DNA of 64,000 nucleotides from Synaphobranchus kaupii. Taxonomy: Eukaryota > Chordata > Actinopteri > Anguilliformes > Synaphobranchidae. Below are positions 30,401 to 42,400 of this stretch, one piece after another; position 1 is the first letter of the stretch, and each line of letters opens with the position of its first letter. The position numbers and the translations under genes are program-made. The notes beneath the pieces are model-generated. The model did no database searches. It had not been told where the DNA came from and saw only the letters and a program-made list of their open reading frames with translations. The stretch covers positions 186,001 through 250,000 of the forward strand of contig JAINUF010000032.1 in the NCBI GenBank assembly GCA_029718625.1, given 5' to 3'.

Positions 30401-33400
30401 TATTACCAAATGGCCAATTAAAAAAAGATTTTTACAAAAGTAGTAAACTGAAAATGTTGCCTTGGCTTCAAATAGTGTAAAAATGGAGAGTTGCTCATTG
30501 CAAGTTGGAATGCATATTCATATTCATATCGAAAATTTAAATTAGTAGGCCGACAGCAATACAAAACTCCCAGGCACTCTCCAATGAAAAAAGGTATTAT
30601 TTAGCTATATCATCATAGAAAAGAGAAATAATGAAACCTTTTAAAACTTTTTCACTGGACATTGAGTGCCAGTAGTTTTGTAGTGCTGTCGGCCTACTAA
30701 TTAAAATTTTCTTCTATTAAAAAATTTTGCTAGCAAAAATAACTGACCCAAAATATGTTTGGTAAAACTGAACTGATTGGACCTTCCTGAGTAATTTTGT
30801 TTTTTATGAAGTATTTTGAACTACATTTCTCTTTATGGTAGTTTGGCTGTAGTTCAATGTGAAGTGAGAGTAGTTTCCCCAACACTGCAAAAGGAAAATA
30901 TTTTTGAATAATGAATATCTACAGATATATGTCAACAGCGCTAGTGCATTAGTGCTGAATAAACACAGAAGCGGGTATGTAGGTAGACAGATATATTGAT
31001 TCACGAATATTCATAGTTAGACCAAAGTTACATTCACTTTTTAAAACGTGCATCTTTCCTATTGTGGAGCAACAGGTGAGCCATTTTGCCACCTGTGCCT
31101 GTCTTAGTGACAAACTACAGTACCCCACGTTCTCCAGGACCATCCCCAGTGACTACTTCCAGGCAGCTGCCCTGGCTAGGCTAGTCAAGCATTTTGGCTG
31201 GACGTGGATCGGGGCGGTGCGGAGTGACACGGACTATGGGAACAACGGGATGGCTGCCTTCCTGCAGGCAGCGAGAGCAGAGGGCATCTGTGTGGAATAC
31301 TCAGAGGCTTTCTATAAGACCAACCCCCGCGAAAAGGTGCAACGCGTGGCAGAGGTCATCCGCAGGTCCACGGCCCGCGTCATTGTGGCGTTCATTTCCT
31401 CGGAAGACTTCCTGTTCTTAATGTCAGAGCTGGAAGGCAAGGCGCTGGCCCCGCTACAGTGGATTGGGAGTGAGGCCTGGGTCACTGGCCGCAAGATGTT
31501 GCGGTTTCCTCTGTTAGCTGGTGCAATCGGCTTCAGCATTAGCCGCTCAGTCATTCCAGGGCTGCGGGACTTCCTGTTGGACCTGGGGCCAGAGCAGGTT
31601 TCCCGCTCACCTGTCCTCACAGAGTTCTGGGAAAGTGCTTTCGGCTGCAGCCTGGGAGGAGGTCAGACCACAGCGGGCCGGAAACCATGCGATGGAAAAC
31701 AGAATCTGCGAGACCTGCAGAATCCTTACACAGACACATCCCAGCTGCGCATCTCCAACATGGTATACAAGGCTGTGTACGCTATAGCCCACGCCATGCA
31801 CAGTATCATCTGCACAGATGAACCTAACACTCCACCCCACTGCAACACAAGTATCCCAGTTGAGCAACGGCAGGTAAACAGTCCATTACACAGTCTTTCA
31901 AATATAATCTCATACTAATGATGCGTCGTGCATGAAGTGCACAAAGCAAAGTTCCGTCAGGAAAACGTTGCTGCAGCTGACCAATGTTCGGCTTCAGTAA
32001 ACACATGTTCTCATACTCAACTAATCACATGCACACTTCACTAATGGAGCGGCCCTTTTAAAAATGAGTCAGATCTCTCCCATACTGCTTTTGCCTGACT
32101 GCTCTTGTTTGCTTTGCTGCTGCTGATTCCAAAACATTTGCCGCTCACCCTCCACCACCCCAGCTTCAATCTGTTGTTTGTATCTGCTTCTATGTACTGG
32201 GAGTTTTGGTATATCTCAATTTAGTAAGGGAGATGTGTTGTGCTCCCTGTTTGATAGGTAGTGCACGCTGGTGCGTGTATGAGAAGAACATAGAGCAATT
32301 CCCTTCAGCGCCAAACCAAAATAATGATATATTCATTCACATATTGAATACGTGAGTTGTCCTGACAGAAATGACATGATGATGATAATTATTTGTATTT
32401 GGCTGATGCCCTATTCAAGTATGACTTACAGACTACCAGTTGTTATCTGAATGCTGGAATCTGAAACACCTGAAAATTTTCATGCTGGTCATAAGAACCT
32501 GGGAAAGGCACATACCAATGTTGAGACTGCGAGGGTGTAGCTATTGGGGAAAACTGAGTGGATGGTTAATATAGAGGTTGAGTGTAAGTTGTGATGGTTA
32601 CTAGCAGGTGTACTATCAGCTCTTTGACTCCCTCCCATCAGGTCACAGAGCACCTGAGAAAAGTGAACTTCTCCAGGAACGGGTACAAAGTCTCCTTCGA
32701 TGCCAATGGGGATCCTGTGGCCACTTATGAGTTTGTGAACTGGCAGGTGAAGAGGGATGGGCACATGGAGTTTGTGACCGTGGGCTACTATGATGCATCC
32801 AATCCGGATGGACAGGAGTTCATCGTGAAGAAGAATATTACCTGGGCAGGCGGCCAGCCACAGGTAATTTTACCTTGAATTTTCATTTCATTAGACAGAT
32901 ATGGGGGCATGTTGGGAGTCAGCATAACATTGTGATATTTGTTTGCAGATGCCTGTGTCAGTGTGTAGTGAGAGCTGTCCCCCAGGCACTCGGAAAGCTG
33001 TGCAGAAAGGAAGGCCTGTCTGCTGCTATGACTGTGTGCCCTGTGCTGAGGGAGAAATCAGCAATGCTACAGGTACAGAAAAGGAGGAATAGTTCACTCT
33101 ATGTAGCATATTAAGGGGTCGTTTTACTAAGATCCCAAATAAGGGGTGTTATTTTTCCGGGCGCAGCCAAAGTATTTGCACGTGTTATCATTTCACACTT
33201 TGCGGGTGATCAACTAAGAGCCATTATGTAAATTACTCCAGCCGCAAACAGCCATATTTAAATGAGAGATTTTGCGTGTTTGGAATGGTTATACTGTAAG
33301 AAAATGGTGAATAGACTGGCAGCAATGTTGTCGTTTTTATGTTATTTTTTTATAGCACAACTGAAATTTGGTATAACTTTGGGTTGTGTAATTACCTGAC

Positions 33401-36400
33401 CATGATATGAGTCACAATGGTGGCAAAATATGTTTGTTAGTTGCTCTGTGCTCCTCTGGGGTGATAATTCAGAATAGGGCATTTGTCACTCTCCATTCAC
33501 TTCTATAGGGCAACTAAAACGGTCTCAAAATGACACTGCTAGCATGTATACGAACGCGAATGAAGCTGATACAAACAATAACCAGTCCTCGTACATATTG
33601 TTTTTTGTGTAATTAAAATTATTTATAAAAGTACTATTTCTTCAATGTTGTTAGCAAGCCACCAGAAAAGACTAGCAAAATGTCAGCAGGTCGGTTTGTT
33701 TACCATAGATATATCTAAACAAAAACGTCTCCGACGTAAAAAAAGCCAAGTTACTCACGCATAGCTTACAGAGCGTTGTCTATAAGTCCTTAATTACAAC
33801 TTGCAAAAACTAGGCCTGCCTTTAAAAGTATTGATATCAAAATGTGGCCAAGTTACAACTAACAATATTGCCTATCGTAGCTCACACTAAATAAACTAGC
33901 TCTATTCCAAAGCAATGCTATCCAAACTTTCCTAAATTATTTCATGCAAATTGCCTCTGTGTTTCTTCATCTTAGCATAAGAAGAGATTGTGCCTCCTGG
34001 AACAACATATGATTTCAATTTAATGTTTTTAACAGTTTATGAATAATTACACTCCAGAAAGGATATGGTTATACTTTGTTGGCAAGTTTACTTTAGAAAA
34101 TGTACAGGTTTTAAAATGTTAACTGCTGCTACAGATTTCTTTACAATTCACAAGCAGACATTTATATCAAGAAACATCATGTACAATAGAGAAAGGGGGG
34201 ATGAATAAATAAATGCAGATAAAAATAAGTAATATTTTTAAAATAGCATACATATAGCATTTTTACAAACGTAAATGTTTGTGGGTCAGATGATGGCAAA
34301 TAAGTAATAGTACAAATTTTCTTAACATAATAATAGTTATGATATTTGTGAACAGAAATTTGTGAACACAAGGATATCTATGCTCTGTAGGACCACACAG
34401 GTTTTGATATAAATCCAAATATTCAAAATAAATAAATCAATAAATACATAATAATAATAAAAATAACAATACATTTTATTCGTTCTGTGCTTTTCATAGA
34501 CCCAAAGCAGTGGATGCAGACAATTATTCAAACATGCCTTATAGTGTAGTAATTTTTCTGTTTGATTTCTAAGTGCAACAAATCTGAATCAGAGTATTTC
34601 CACTATACATTATTCTCATTTTGCAGTTTGATGTGGAACATACAGTTTCATTGACCACATTCTCTTGAGATGGTAAGATGAAGAAACACAGGGCCAAGTT
34701 GCATTAAATAATTTAGGAAAGTTTAGATAGCATTGCTATGGAATAGAGCTAGTTTATTTAGTGTGAGCTACGATGGGCAATATTATTAGTTGTAACTTGG
34801 CCACATTTTGATATCAATACAAGGCAGGCCTAGTTTTTGCAAGTTGGAATTAAGGACTTATAGACAGCACTCTGTAAGCTATGTGTGAGTAACTTGGCTT
34901 TTTCTATGTTGGAGACGTTTTTGTTCAGATATCACTTATTTTTGGTAACATTTCTCCTATTAGCGATAGCCCACAATTACATTAAAAGAGTTTGTAGATG
35001 AGCTGTATTTAATGTCTAATGAAATACAATGAATAGCACCACCTGAACTATGGATCATGAAGAAGCATGTAAATTAATTAACCAAGTCTATATGGAGACA
35101 TGCATGCACAATAGGCTAGACGTAAACACACTGTAGCTGAAATAAATACATACAGCCTAAAATATGGAAATACGGTTGTAAAATAAGCGTATTTGTATTC
35201 CATAGAAATAAAGGCTATTCAACACTGGCTTGTCGGATGCGTAACACCAAGTTTCCATGTCTGGGCTACGAGCTGCCTAACTTCATAAGCACAGCATAAT
35301 ACCTTCGCAGTTTTTTTTCCCCCCGGTAGTGTAGTCTAATGTTGTCTGCGGGGAATCTTTTGGTACCGGACCATGTAGCTAGGTTTAGTTTAGTTTTCTG
35401 TAGTGCAATGGATGTAATGCATGTTGATTCGCTTCGTAGTAGCCTAGCTTGTACCTGCTTCCTTTTTTTAAAAAAATTTTCTTCCCGCCACCACCCCCCC
35501 TTGGAGGAGGTCAACTTTATTTTTATAGTGTTGTTTACAAAAAGGTTTTGTGCTGGAGCCTCTCTGAGGGAGGGAAAACAAAATTAAGTAAACAGTAAAG
35601 TTAAGCAAACAAAATATCATAAAACAAGACAATACAACAACAACAAAACAAAAAAAGTGGATAGGGGGAGATTTACTAATGTAGAAATATAATAGTAATA
35701 ATGAAATGTTATGTATGAGTATGAGTATGTGTATGAGTATGTGTGCGTGCATGCGTGTGTGCGTAGGAGAAGGGCGGGGTTGGCTAACAGGCAAGTTCAG
35801 GTGGAATTGTAGGTTATTGGTAAATTAAGGGTATTGATAAATGGTTCCCAGTATTCTCTAAATTGCAACATTTTATTGTGGATAAAGGCAGTTATTTTCT
35901 CCATTGAAATGTATTCTATTAGAAGATTTAACCAATGTGTTGTATTTAATGTATTTCTAGTTTTCCAGTGTAAGAGGATAGTTTTTTTGGCGATAGTTAA
36001 GGCTGTAAGTAAGGACTTGGTGTTTTGGATTGTTGGTGTGATTACTGAGATGTCTCCCAGTAGGCCGAGAGAAGGGGATAGTGGAATGTCGCAGTTTAAG
36101 GACAGGGATATTGTGTCAGTAATTTTGTGCCAGAAACTTTGGGTGGGTGGGCAGAGCCAGGTAGCATGAAAGTAGTTATCTGGGGTGTCTAGTGTGCAAT
36201 GTGAGCAAATGTCTGTGTCTGTTAGTCCCATTTTGTGCATTTTGTGCTGGGTGATATGTGCTCTATGGTTTACCTTAAACTGAATTAGTTGTAAGTTGTT
36301 GTTAGTCATAGTGAATGTGTTCCTGCATATTTGTGTCCAAAAGTCGGCGCTGGGAGAGATTGCTAAATCTTGTTCCCATTTTGCAGACGGGAGTGATATA

Positions 36401-39400
36401 GTTGTGTAAGTCCGGGTTAATAATTTATAAAATTTGGAAAGCATTTTCTTAGTTGTAATTTTGTGGATTTCTTCAATTAATGGGGGTGGGCGTAAATCAT
36501 TCTGTGATATGTTTATTTTAGATTTGAGGACGGATTTTAACTGTAGGTATTGGAGATATTGTTCTCTCCCAACGACGTACCTCTGGACCAGGTCTTTGAA
36601 AGTTATAAGAGTGTTGTCTAAGAAAATGTGATGAAGATTTGTGATACCTTTTTGTTTCCATGTGGTGAAGATAAGTGGAGATTTATTTATCTGAAAATTA
36701 GGATTGTGCCAAATTGGGGTATTTTTGCAGGGTGATAGAGTAGTATTTTCCACCAAGCTTTCAGGGTTGTAGAGATTACTGTATTTAGAAAGCAACTATG
36801 GTGTTTTATGGCAGTGCCGAGGAATGGTAAATCTGATATTGAAATTTCCTTGCATGTTTCCTGTTCTATTTCTTTCCAGGTGTTATCTTGTTGGCTATGG
36901 TGAATCCATTTATAGATGTATTGAAATTGGTTGGCTAGATAGTAATAATTGTTGGGTGCTTCAAGTCCTCCTTCATCTTTGTTCTTTTGTAATGTGGTTA
37001 GTTTGATTCTTGGTTTCTTGTTTTTCCAGTAGAATTTAGTGGTTATTGAATCCAGAGAGTTAAGCCAATTGGAGGTGGGTTTGGTGGGAGTCATGGTGAA
37101 AAGATAATTGACTTTTGGAAGGATTGACATTGTTACCGTTGTTATTCTGCCTAGTAGGGAAAGAGGAAGATTCATCCAGCGGAGTAGATCATCTTCTATT
37201 GTTTTAATTAATGGGGTGAAGTTGAGATGGAATAACACTGACAGCTTGGGTGAAATGTTAATACCTAAATATCTAATGTTCCCAGTGGAGAAGGGGAGGG
37301 ATGTTTTTTATGTTGCGACATTCCAACTGTTTTCATCTAAGGGTAGAATGGTAGATTTAGTCCAGTTCATGGAGTAGTTGGACACTTTCGAGAATGTATT
37401 TATGAGTTTGATGACTTCCTGTAGCGAGTTTGTTGGTTCTTGCAAGTATAACAACACATCATCTGCGTAAAGGCTGATCTTGTGGTGAGTATTGTGGGTT
37501 ATGATTCCCTTAATGTTTTGGTTCTGTCTGATTGCTGGTGCGAGGGGTTAGATAAATATGGCGAATAGGGAGGGAGAGAGTGGACATCCTTGCCTGGTCC
37601 CCCTGTGTAAAGTGAAACTTTGTGATGTGATTCCATTAGTAGTGACTGTGGCCATAGGTGAGGTGTATAATATCCTTATCCAATGAATAAACGATTCTCC
37701 GAAACCAAATTTTTGTAATGTTGCAAACAGAAATTCCCTGTTAACCTTGTCGAAAGCTTTCTCTGCATCTAATGAGGTAATTATTGTTTTTAGGTTGTTT
37801 TGTTTGGTTAGATACATTACATTGAATAATCTGCGAATGTTGTTTGATGAGTGTCGTCCTTTGATGAAACCGGTTTGGTCTGGATGAATTATGATTGGGG
37901 TGACGGTTTCAATTCTAGTGGCTAATGCTTTGCTGATTATCTTGACATCTGTGTTGATGAGTGATAGGGGCCGGTAGTTAGAGGGTATGGTTGGGTCTTT
38001 GTCAGGCTTAAGTAGTACTGAGATAAGGGCTGTATTCATATGAGTTGGGATTTTGGAGTTGTGTTTTATTTCGAGTGTCATTCTTATGAATAGTGGAGAT
38101 ATGGTATTCCAGAAGTGTTTGAAGAATTCGGCGGGGAAACCATCAGGTCCTGGTGCTTTATTATTAGGCATCTGATTTAGTGCTTTGTGGAATTAATTCA
38201 GTGTCAATGGTTTATCCAGTACTTCTGCATGTTCTTTGGATAGTTTTGGTAGGGTTATGTTAGTTAGAAATGAGTTGATGTCTACTGATGTAGGTTCATG
38301 GTCTGAACTGTATAGTTTGTTGTAGAATGTCCGGAAAGTACTATTTATGTCCTGTGGTGTTACCATGATCTTCCCCGCTGAGTCCTTTATGACCGGGATT
38401 ATTGACTTTTCTTTATTTTGTTTTAGTTGGTTTGCCAGATATTTTCCTGATTTGTTGTTAGGTTCAAAGTGTTCTTGTCTGAGTCTCTGTATTAGAAATT
38501 GTGTTTTTTTAATTTTTCATACCTGCTTCCTGACTAGCAGCTGACTGACGTTTCTCTGGCAAAACTAACGTTGGCTAACAAGCTTAATTGGACAACGCAT
38601 ATTTCCCAGGAATCTTAGCCAGCAAGAAAACAATAGATACTACTAAGAAAGTAGCCTACCAGAGATTAATCTTCTGATTATTATTATAATTAAAAGTGTT
38701 TGCAGTAAGATACATTGTCTGCAGAGTAGCGTAGACTAGAGCAATGTTTGGAGGCTATAGTAATTTTTTGAATTGACTAACCATGAATCAGATATGTTTA
38801 GGGAATTGGAGGTTTATAAATCCGATCTCTTAAGGGATTGCAGTTTATAGTAGGCTATCGTCAATTCTTAATGTATTATCGGAAATTCTTAATTTTCCTA
38901 GTAGTTAATTTTATGGTGACATTGTGTTATGTGTGAAAAGGATAAACTGAACAGAGCTGAAGTGAAGAAATGAATGAAGTCAGGAAGTGAGTCTGCGCCA
39001 GTAACTCAAGGCAAAGTAGTATCAGCAAAATGGACTTGGGTACGTCGGTGCAGAAGAGTGAACAAAAAAAAAAAAAATTTCAGTCTTGACACTGATCTCA
39101 GCCTTTTTCAACTTATTCCAAGTGGCTTTTTAGCCCAATTTTACATGGACTGGTGTGCGGGTATGTTCACTCTTCTGCCAAGAAATGAATGAAGACATAA
39201 TAAAGAAATGTTGGCCGAGGCGAGGGTTGAAGGTTTGGTATCCACAGAGTCAGACATGACCGCAGCGCAAGAGGACAGAATGAAATTACACTTTAATATC
39301 AACCAGGCGAGGTACGAACCCACGTCTCTCGCAATACTTAGGCTTGACGCTAACCAGAAGACCAAAGGGGTACAGTGACGTGATATAGTAGGCCATTTGT

Positions 39401-42400
39401 CAGTGTCGGTTTGACTTTCACCATTTCGCTGTAGTACAAGTGAAATAGGCTACAAGTGAAACATTGAACAGTTAATATTGGAAAAGTCTTTTGCCTTTGA
39501 AATAAAAATACGTTTGCTAATGTGAAAATAATAGCAGTGTAATAAATGAAAAGTATTTAGCAGTTGCACATTGTTTTTGTCGAAAATAATTTTGGGTTCT
39601 GTTGGGCTCAAACCCCCAATCCTCTGTGTAAGAGGCAGCAACTGTAACCACTAGGCCACAGTAGCTTCATAGTATACACAAAGCCATATAGTGGTTTTGT
39701 CTGCGATGTGTGCATATAAGTTTGAAGCATATAAGCGTTTTTATTGGGCGATAACCTTGGGAGAGCCGGTATGCAATGTTGTTATCTAATGGGGAGAATT
39801 ATTATTTGAGGGTATGGAGGCAGTCAGGTAGTGAGGGTCTCTGGGTAGGCAGGAAAAATGGGAAGAAGCAGAAGGAGAAAAACCGCAAAATAACCCAAGT
39901 TTGGGGCTTTACTGTGGGGATGTGTGAAGTTCTGAATCTGATCCGATCTGAATGCTGTGTGGTTACATGAGGTCAGAACATACAGAAGTTTATGTTTTTA
40001 AGGGCTGAGAGTCTGTGGTCATTGTGGTTACTTCTGTAGGAAACCCTGAAAAGTGCCAAACTCTCGGTGCTATAGAGGTATGGGGCATGCCCTGCCAAGC
40101 CGTAACTTGGCGGATGGCATACCTGCCATCCCAATACTACCAGGAACGCTTGCTTCCTTGGAAATTTGGACCAATGAGTGCTTTAGGACACATCGGCGCA
40201 TTAACGCTGTTTCTGGCACAAGAATTACCTACCGGATCTACGTTCCAAATAAAATAAGAAAAAGCCAGGAAAGGGCCATATAATAATAATAATTAAATAT
40301 GTACGAAAACTGGTTATTGTTTGTATTGACAGACTCCGCTTCGTTCGCGTTCGTATACGTGCTAGAAGAGTCATTTTGAGACCATTTTATCTGCCCTATA
40401 GAAGTGAATGGAGAGCAACAAATACCCTATTCTTGATTATCACCCCAGGGGAGCACAGAACAACTAACAAACATATTTCCCCACCATTTGGACTCATATC
40501 ATGGCCAGGTAACTACACAACCCAAAGTTCTACCAAAGTTCAGTAGTGCTTTAAGTGTAGGGTATAGGCTACTGTTACACTGAACGAGCTGGCGGTTTAT
40601 TACGAACTGTTTCACTGGATGTCTCTTAGATTTTGCCAGGAGTTACAGATGTTTGACAGGACTGAAATGATCATTAACTATGCTCAGCCTACTAGCACTA
40701 AGCCTATTCCATTTGATCATGGGTTTTATTTCTATAATGTTTTGATTTGCTAGTTATTCACTGTTTGTTAAAATAGACATTGTATTGCTTGTTTGATTCA
40801 AATAGTTACTCTTGTATTCTGTAACACGATTTGATTCATGATTGAAAAATATTCTTACTGTTCATGATGTAGCCTATGTTGGCTATCAACAAATACTCTT
40901 CTAGTGCATTTTGAGCGTTAGCTAGAATGGGCCATTAATTTAGCCCCCATTGTTATCATCGAACTATATAGAAAACTAGAAACCACAAGGTGGGCGTGTC
41001 CTGACATCAAGTTTTTTAGTAGCACCAAAAAAGCTGAAGGGGGGGCGACATGTAATGGTGCATCGCACTGTCTTCGCCCATAGACTACCGGCAAAATCCG
41101 AGCGCTGTCATGTCGTAATTAGCGTACTTTTTAATGATGTTAGAAATAAATTATAATGATAATAGTACATTTCACTTGCGCTAATGAGGACCATGTATTA
41201 TATCACAACCTCTGGAAATTATTTGTTTTTAATTCAGAGGGTTGACCGGGTTTGACCAGCATTCATTTACGCTCTGCGCCCAGCCTACGGATGTCGGGAA
41301 GCACAATAAAGACAACAGCCTCCTCTTGGCTCCTCTTGACTATACAATCTCTGGTACAACTAAGACTTGATATTCAATAAGATACCTAAGTCCTGCTGTG
41401 TCAGAAAGCGTCTTTAATGTTTTTAATTAGTTCAGATAGGTAAGGTTAGCTACAAGCTAGCTAAAGGATAAGATAGCTAACTCATAGCTAACTAGCTAGC
41501 TATCGCTATCACCGAACTATTATCTATATAGTTTGGTGATTCCTTTCCTAGTTTCCAGCATAGGCTGGCTAACGTTAGCTAACTGCAAGTAATCGATCGT
41601 CGGTCAGGGACCTGATAATTCAAAGAGGTTATATGTATAATCAACTGATTTACAGTTGAAGTTATATTGTTCAAAATAGCTCTTATTCACCAAGACATGG
41701 TATTACACACATTTGCCTTTAGCTTTAACTTTATTTTAAATGAACAATGTCTTTGACAGCTGCAGAGATATATAGTTTGGTGGGAAGCACATAAAACACA
41801 ACAGTCTTGGCTCCGGTCAGCCAGGATTAAACTATTTTCAGAAACATGTACGTATTGGTGGTAGGCTACAACTGAGACTGGATGTTCAATAACATACATA
41901 ACGTCAAGTCCTGCAAAGTAGGATTACTTAGTTAGCTGGATAGCTAACTGTACATACTAAAACCGGGAACAGCTCTTTTTACTTCAGTCCGTATTCCAGA
42001 ATTGGGATGTTTTTTTCTCGGTGCAGTAGTGGTATCCAGTTAAGAAATCCTGCTTAGGTATACCCCCTGCTGTGTCAGAAAGCGTCTTTAATGTCTTTAA
42101 ATCGTTTCGATAGGTAGCCTAACATTAGCTACAAGCTAGCTAGATAATGTGTAAATTATACTGCAATCAACCGATTTAACATTAGCTACAGCTGAAGAGA
42201 TGATCATTTGTGGTAACGTTAGCTAACGTTACAGTTTTGGGGAGTAGATTTCAGGTGCTTGATTTTTGACTCTACTAATACAAAATCCTCTTGGACAATC
42301 CAGCAGGTTGTCATAGCTCTGACTAGAGGAACTGGAGGAAGCATAAATAACGTTACCGCATAGGATACAAAGTGACTAAGTAATATGGGCATAGCTTAGT

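Larger units (their letters stand above)
35464..38519 (-). mobile_element. 5'-truncated L1-type retrotransposon
   Basis: It lies on the minus strand with a T-run (its A-tail) at 35463-35469. The 12-bp target duplication TACCTGCTTCCT is at 35452-35463 and 38520-38531. It holds the 3' part of ORF2. A TG/GA-rich simple repeat (35712-35768) lies in the 3' UTR. Confidence 0.9.
39144..40134 (-). mobile_element. 1-kb segment with two tRNA-like regions, inverted in copy D
   Basis: Its reverse complement is at about 58990-59981. It includes two minus-strand tRNA-like stretches (39602-39660 and 39301-39375). No coding potential was recognised. It probably belongs to a larger mobile element that entered the common ancestor of copies C and D. 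Confidence 0.55.
33345..40565. mobile_element. Long-inverted-repeat element, copy C, split by a 6.4-kb insertion
   Basis: The left arm is about 33345-33605 and the right arm about 40295-40565, each aligned to the arms at 1224-2003. The spacer is interrupted after catagatatat (33712) and resumes at atactaccaggaacgc (about 40135). Confidence 0.7.

Noticed and set aside
35797..36795. 332-codon minus-strand frame as a host gene
   Set aside because: It carries the L1 ORF2 C-terminal motif and lies between a 12-bp target duplication, so it is retrotransposon.
39301..39375. Functional tRNA genes in the 1-kb shared segment
   Set aside because: A and B boxes are plausible but acceptor pairing is poor and the anticodon loop of the neighbour is short; kept only as tRNA-like remnants.
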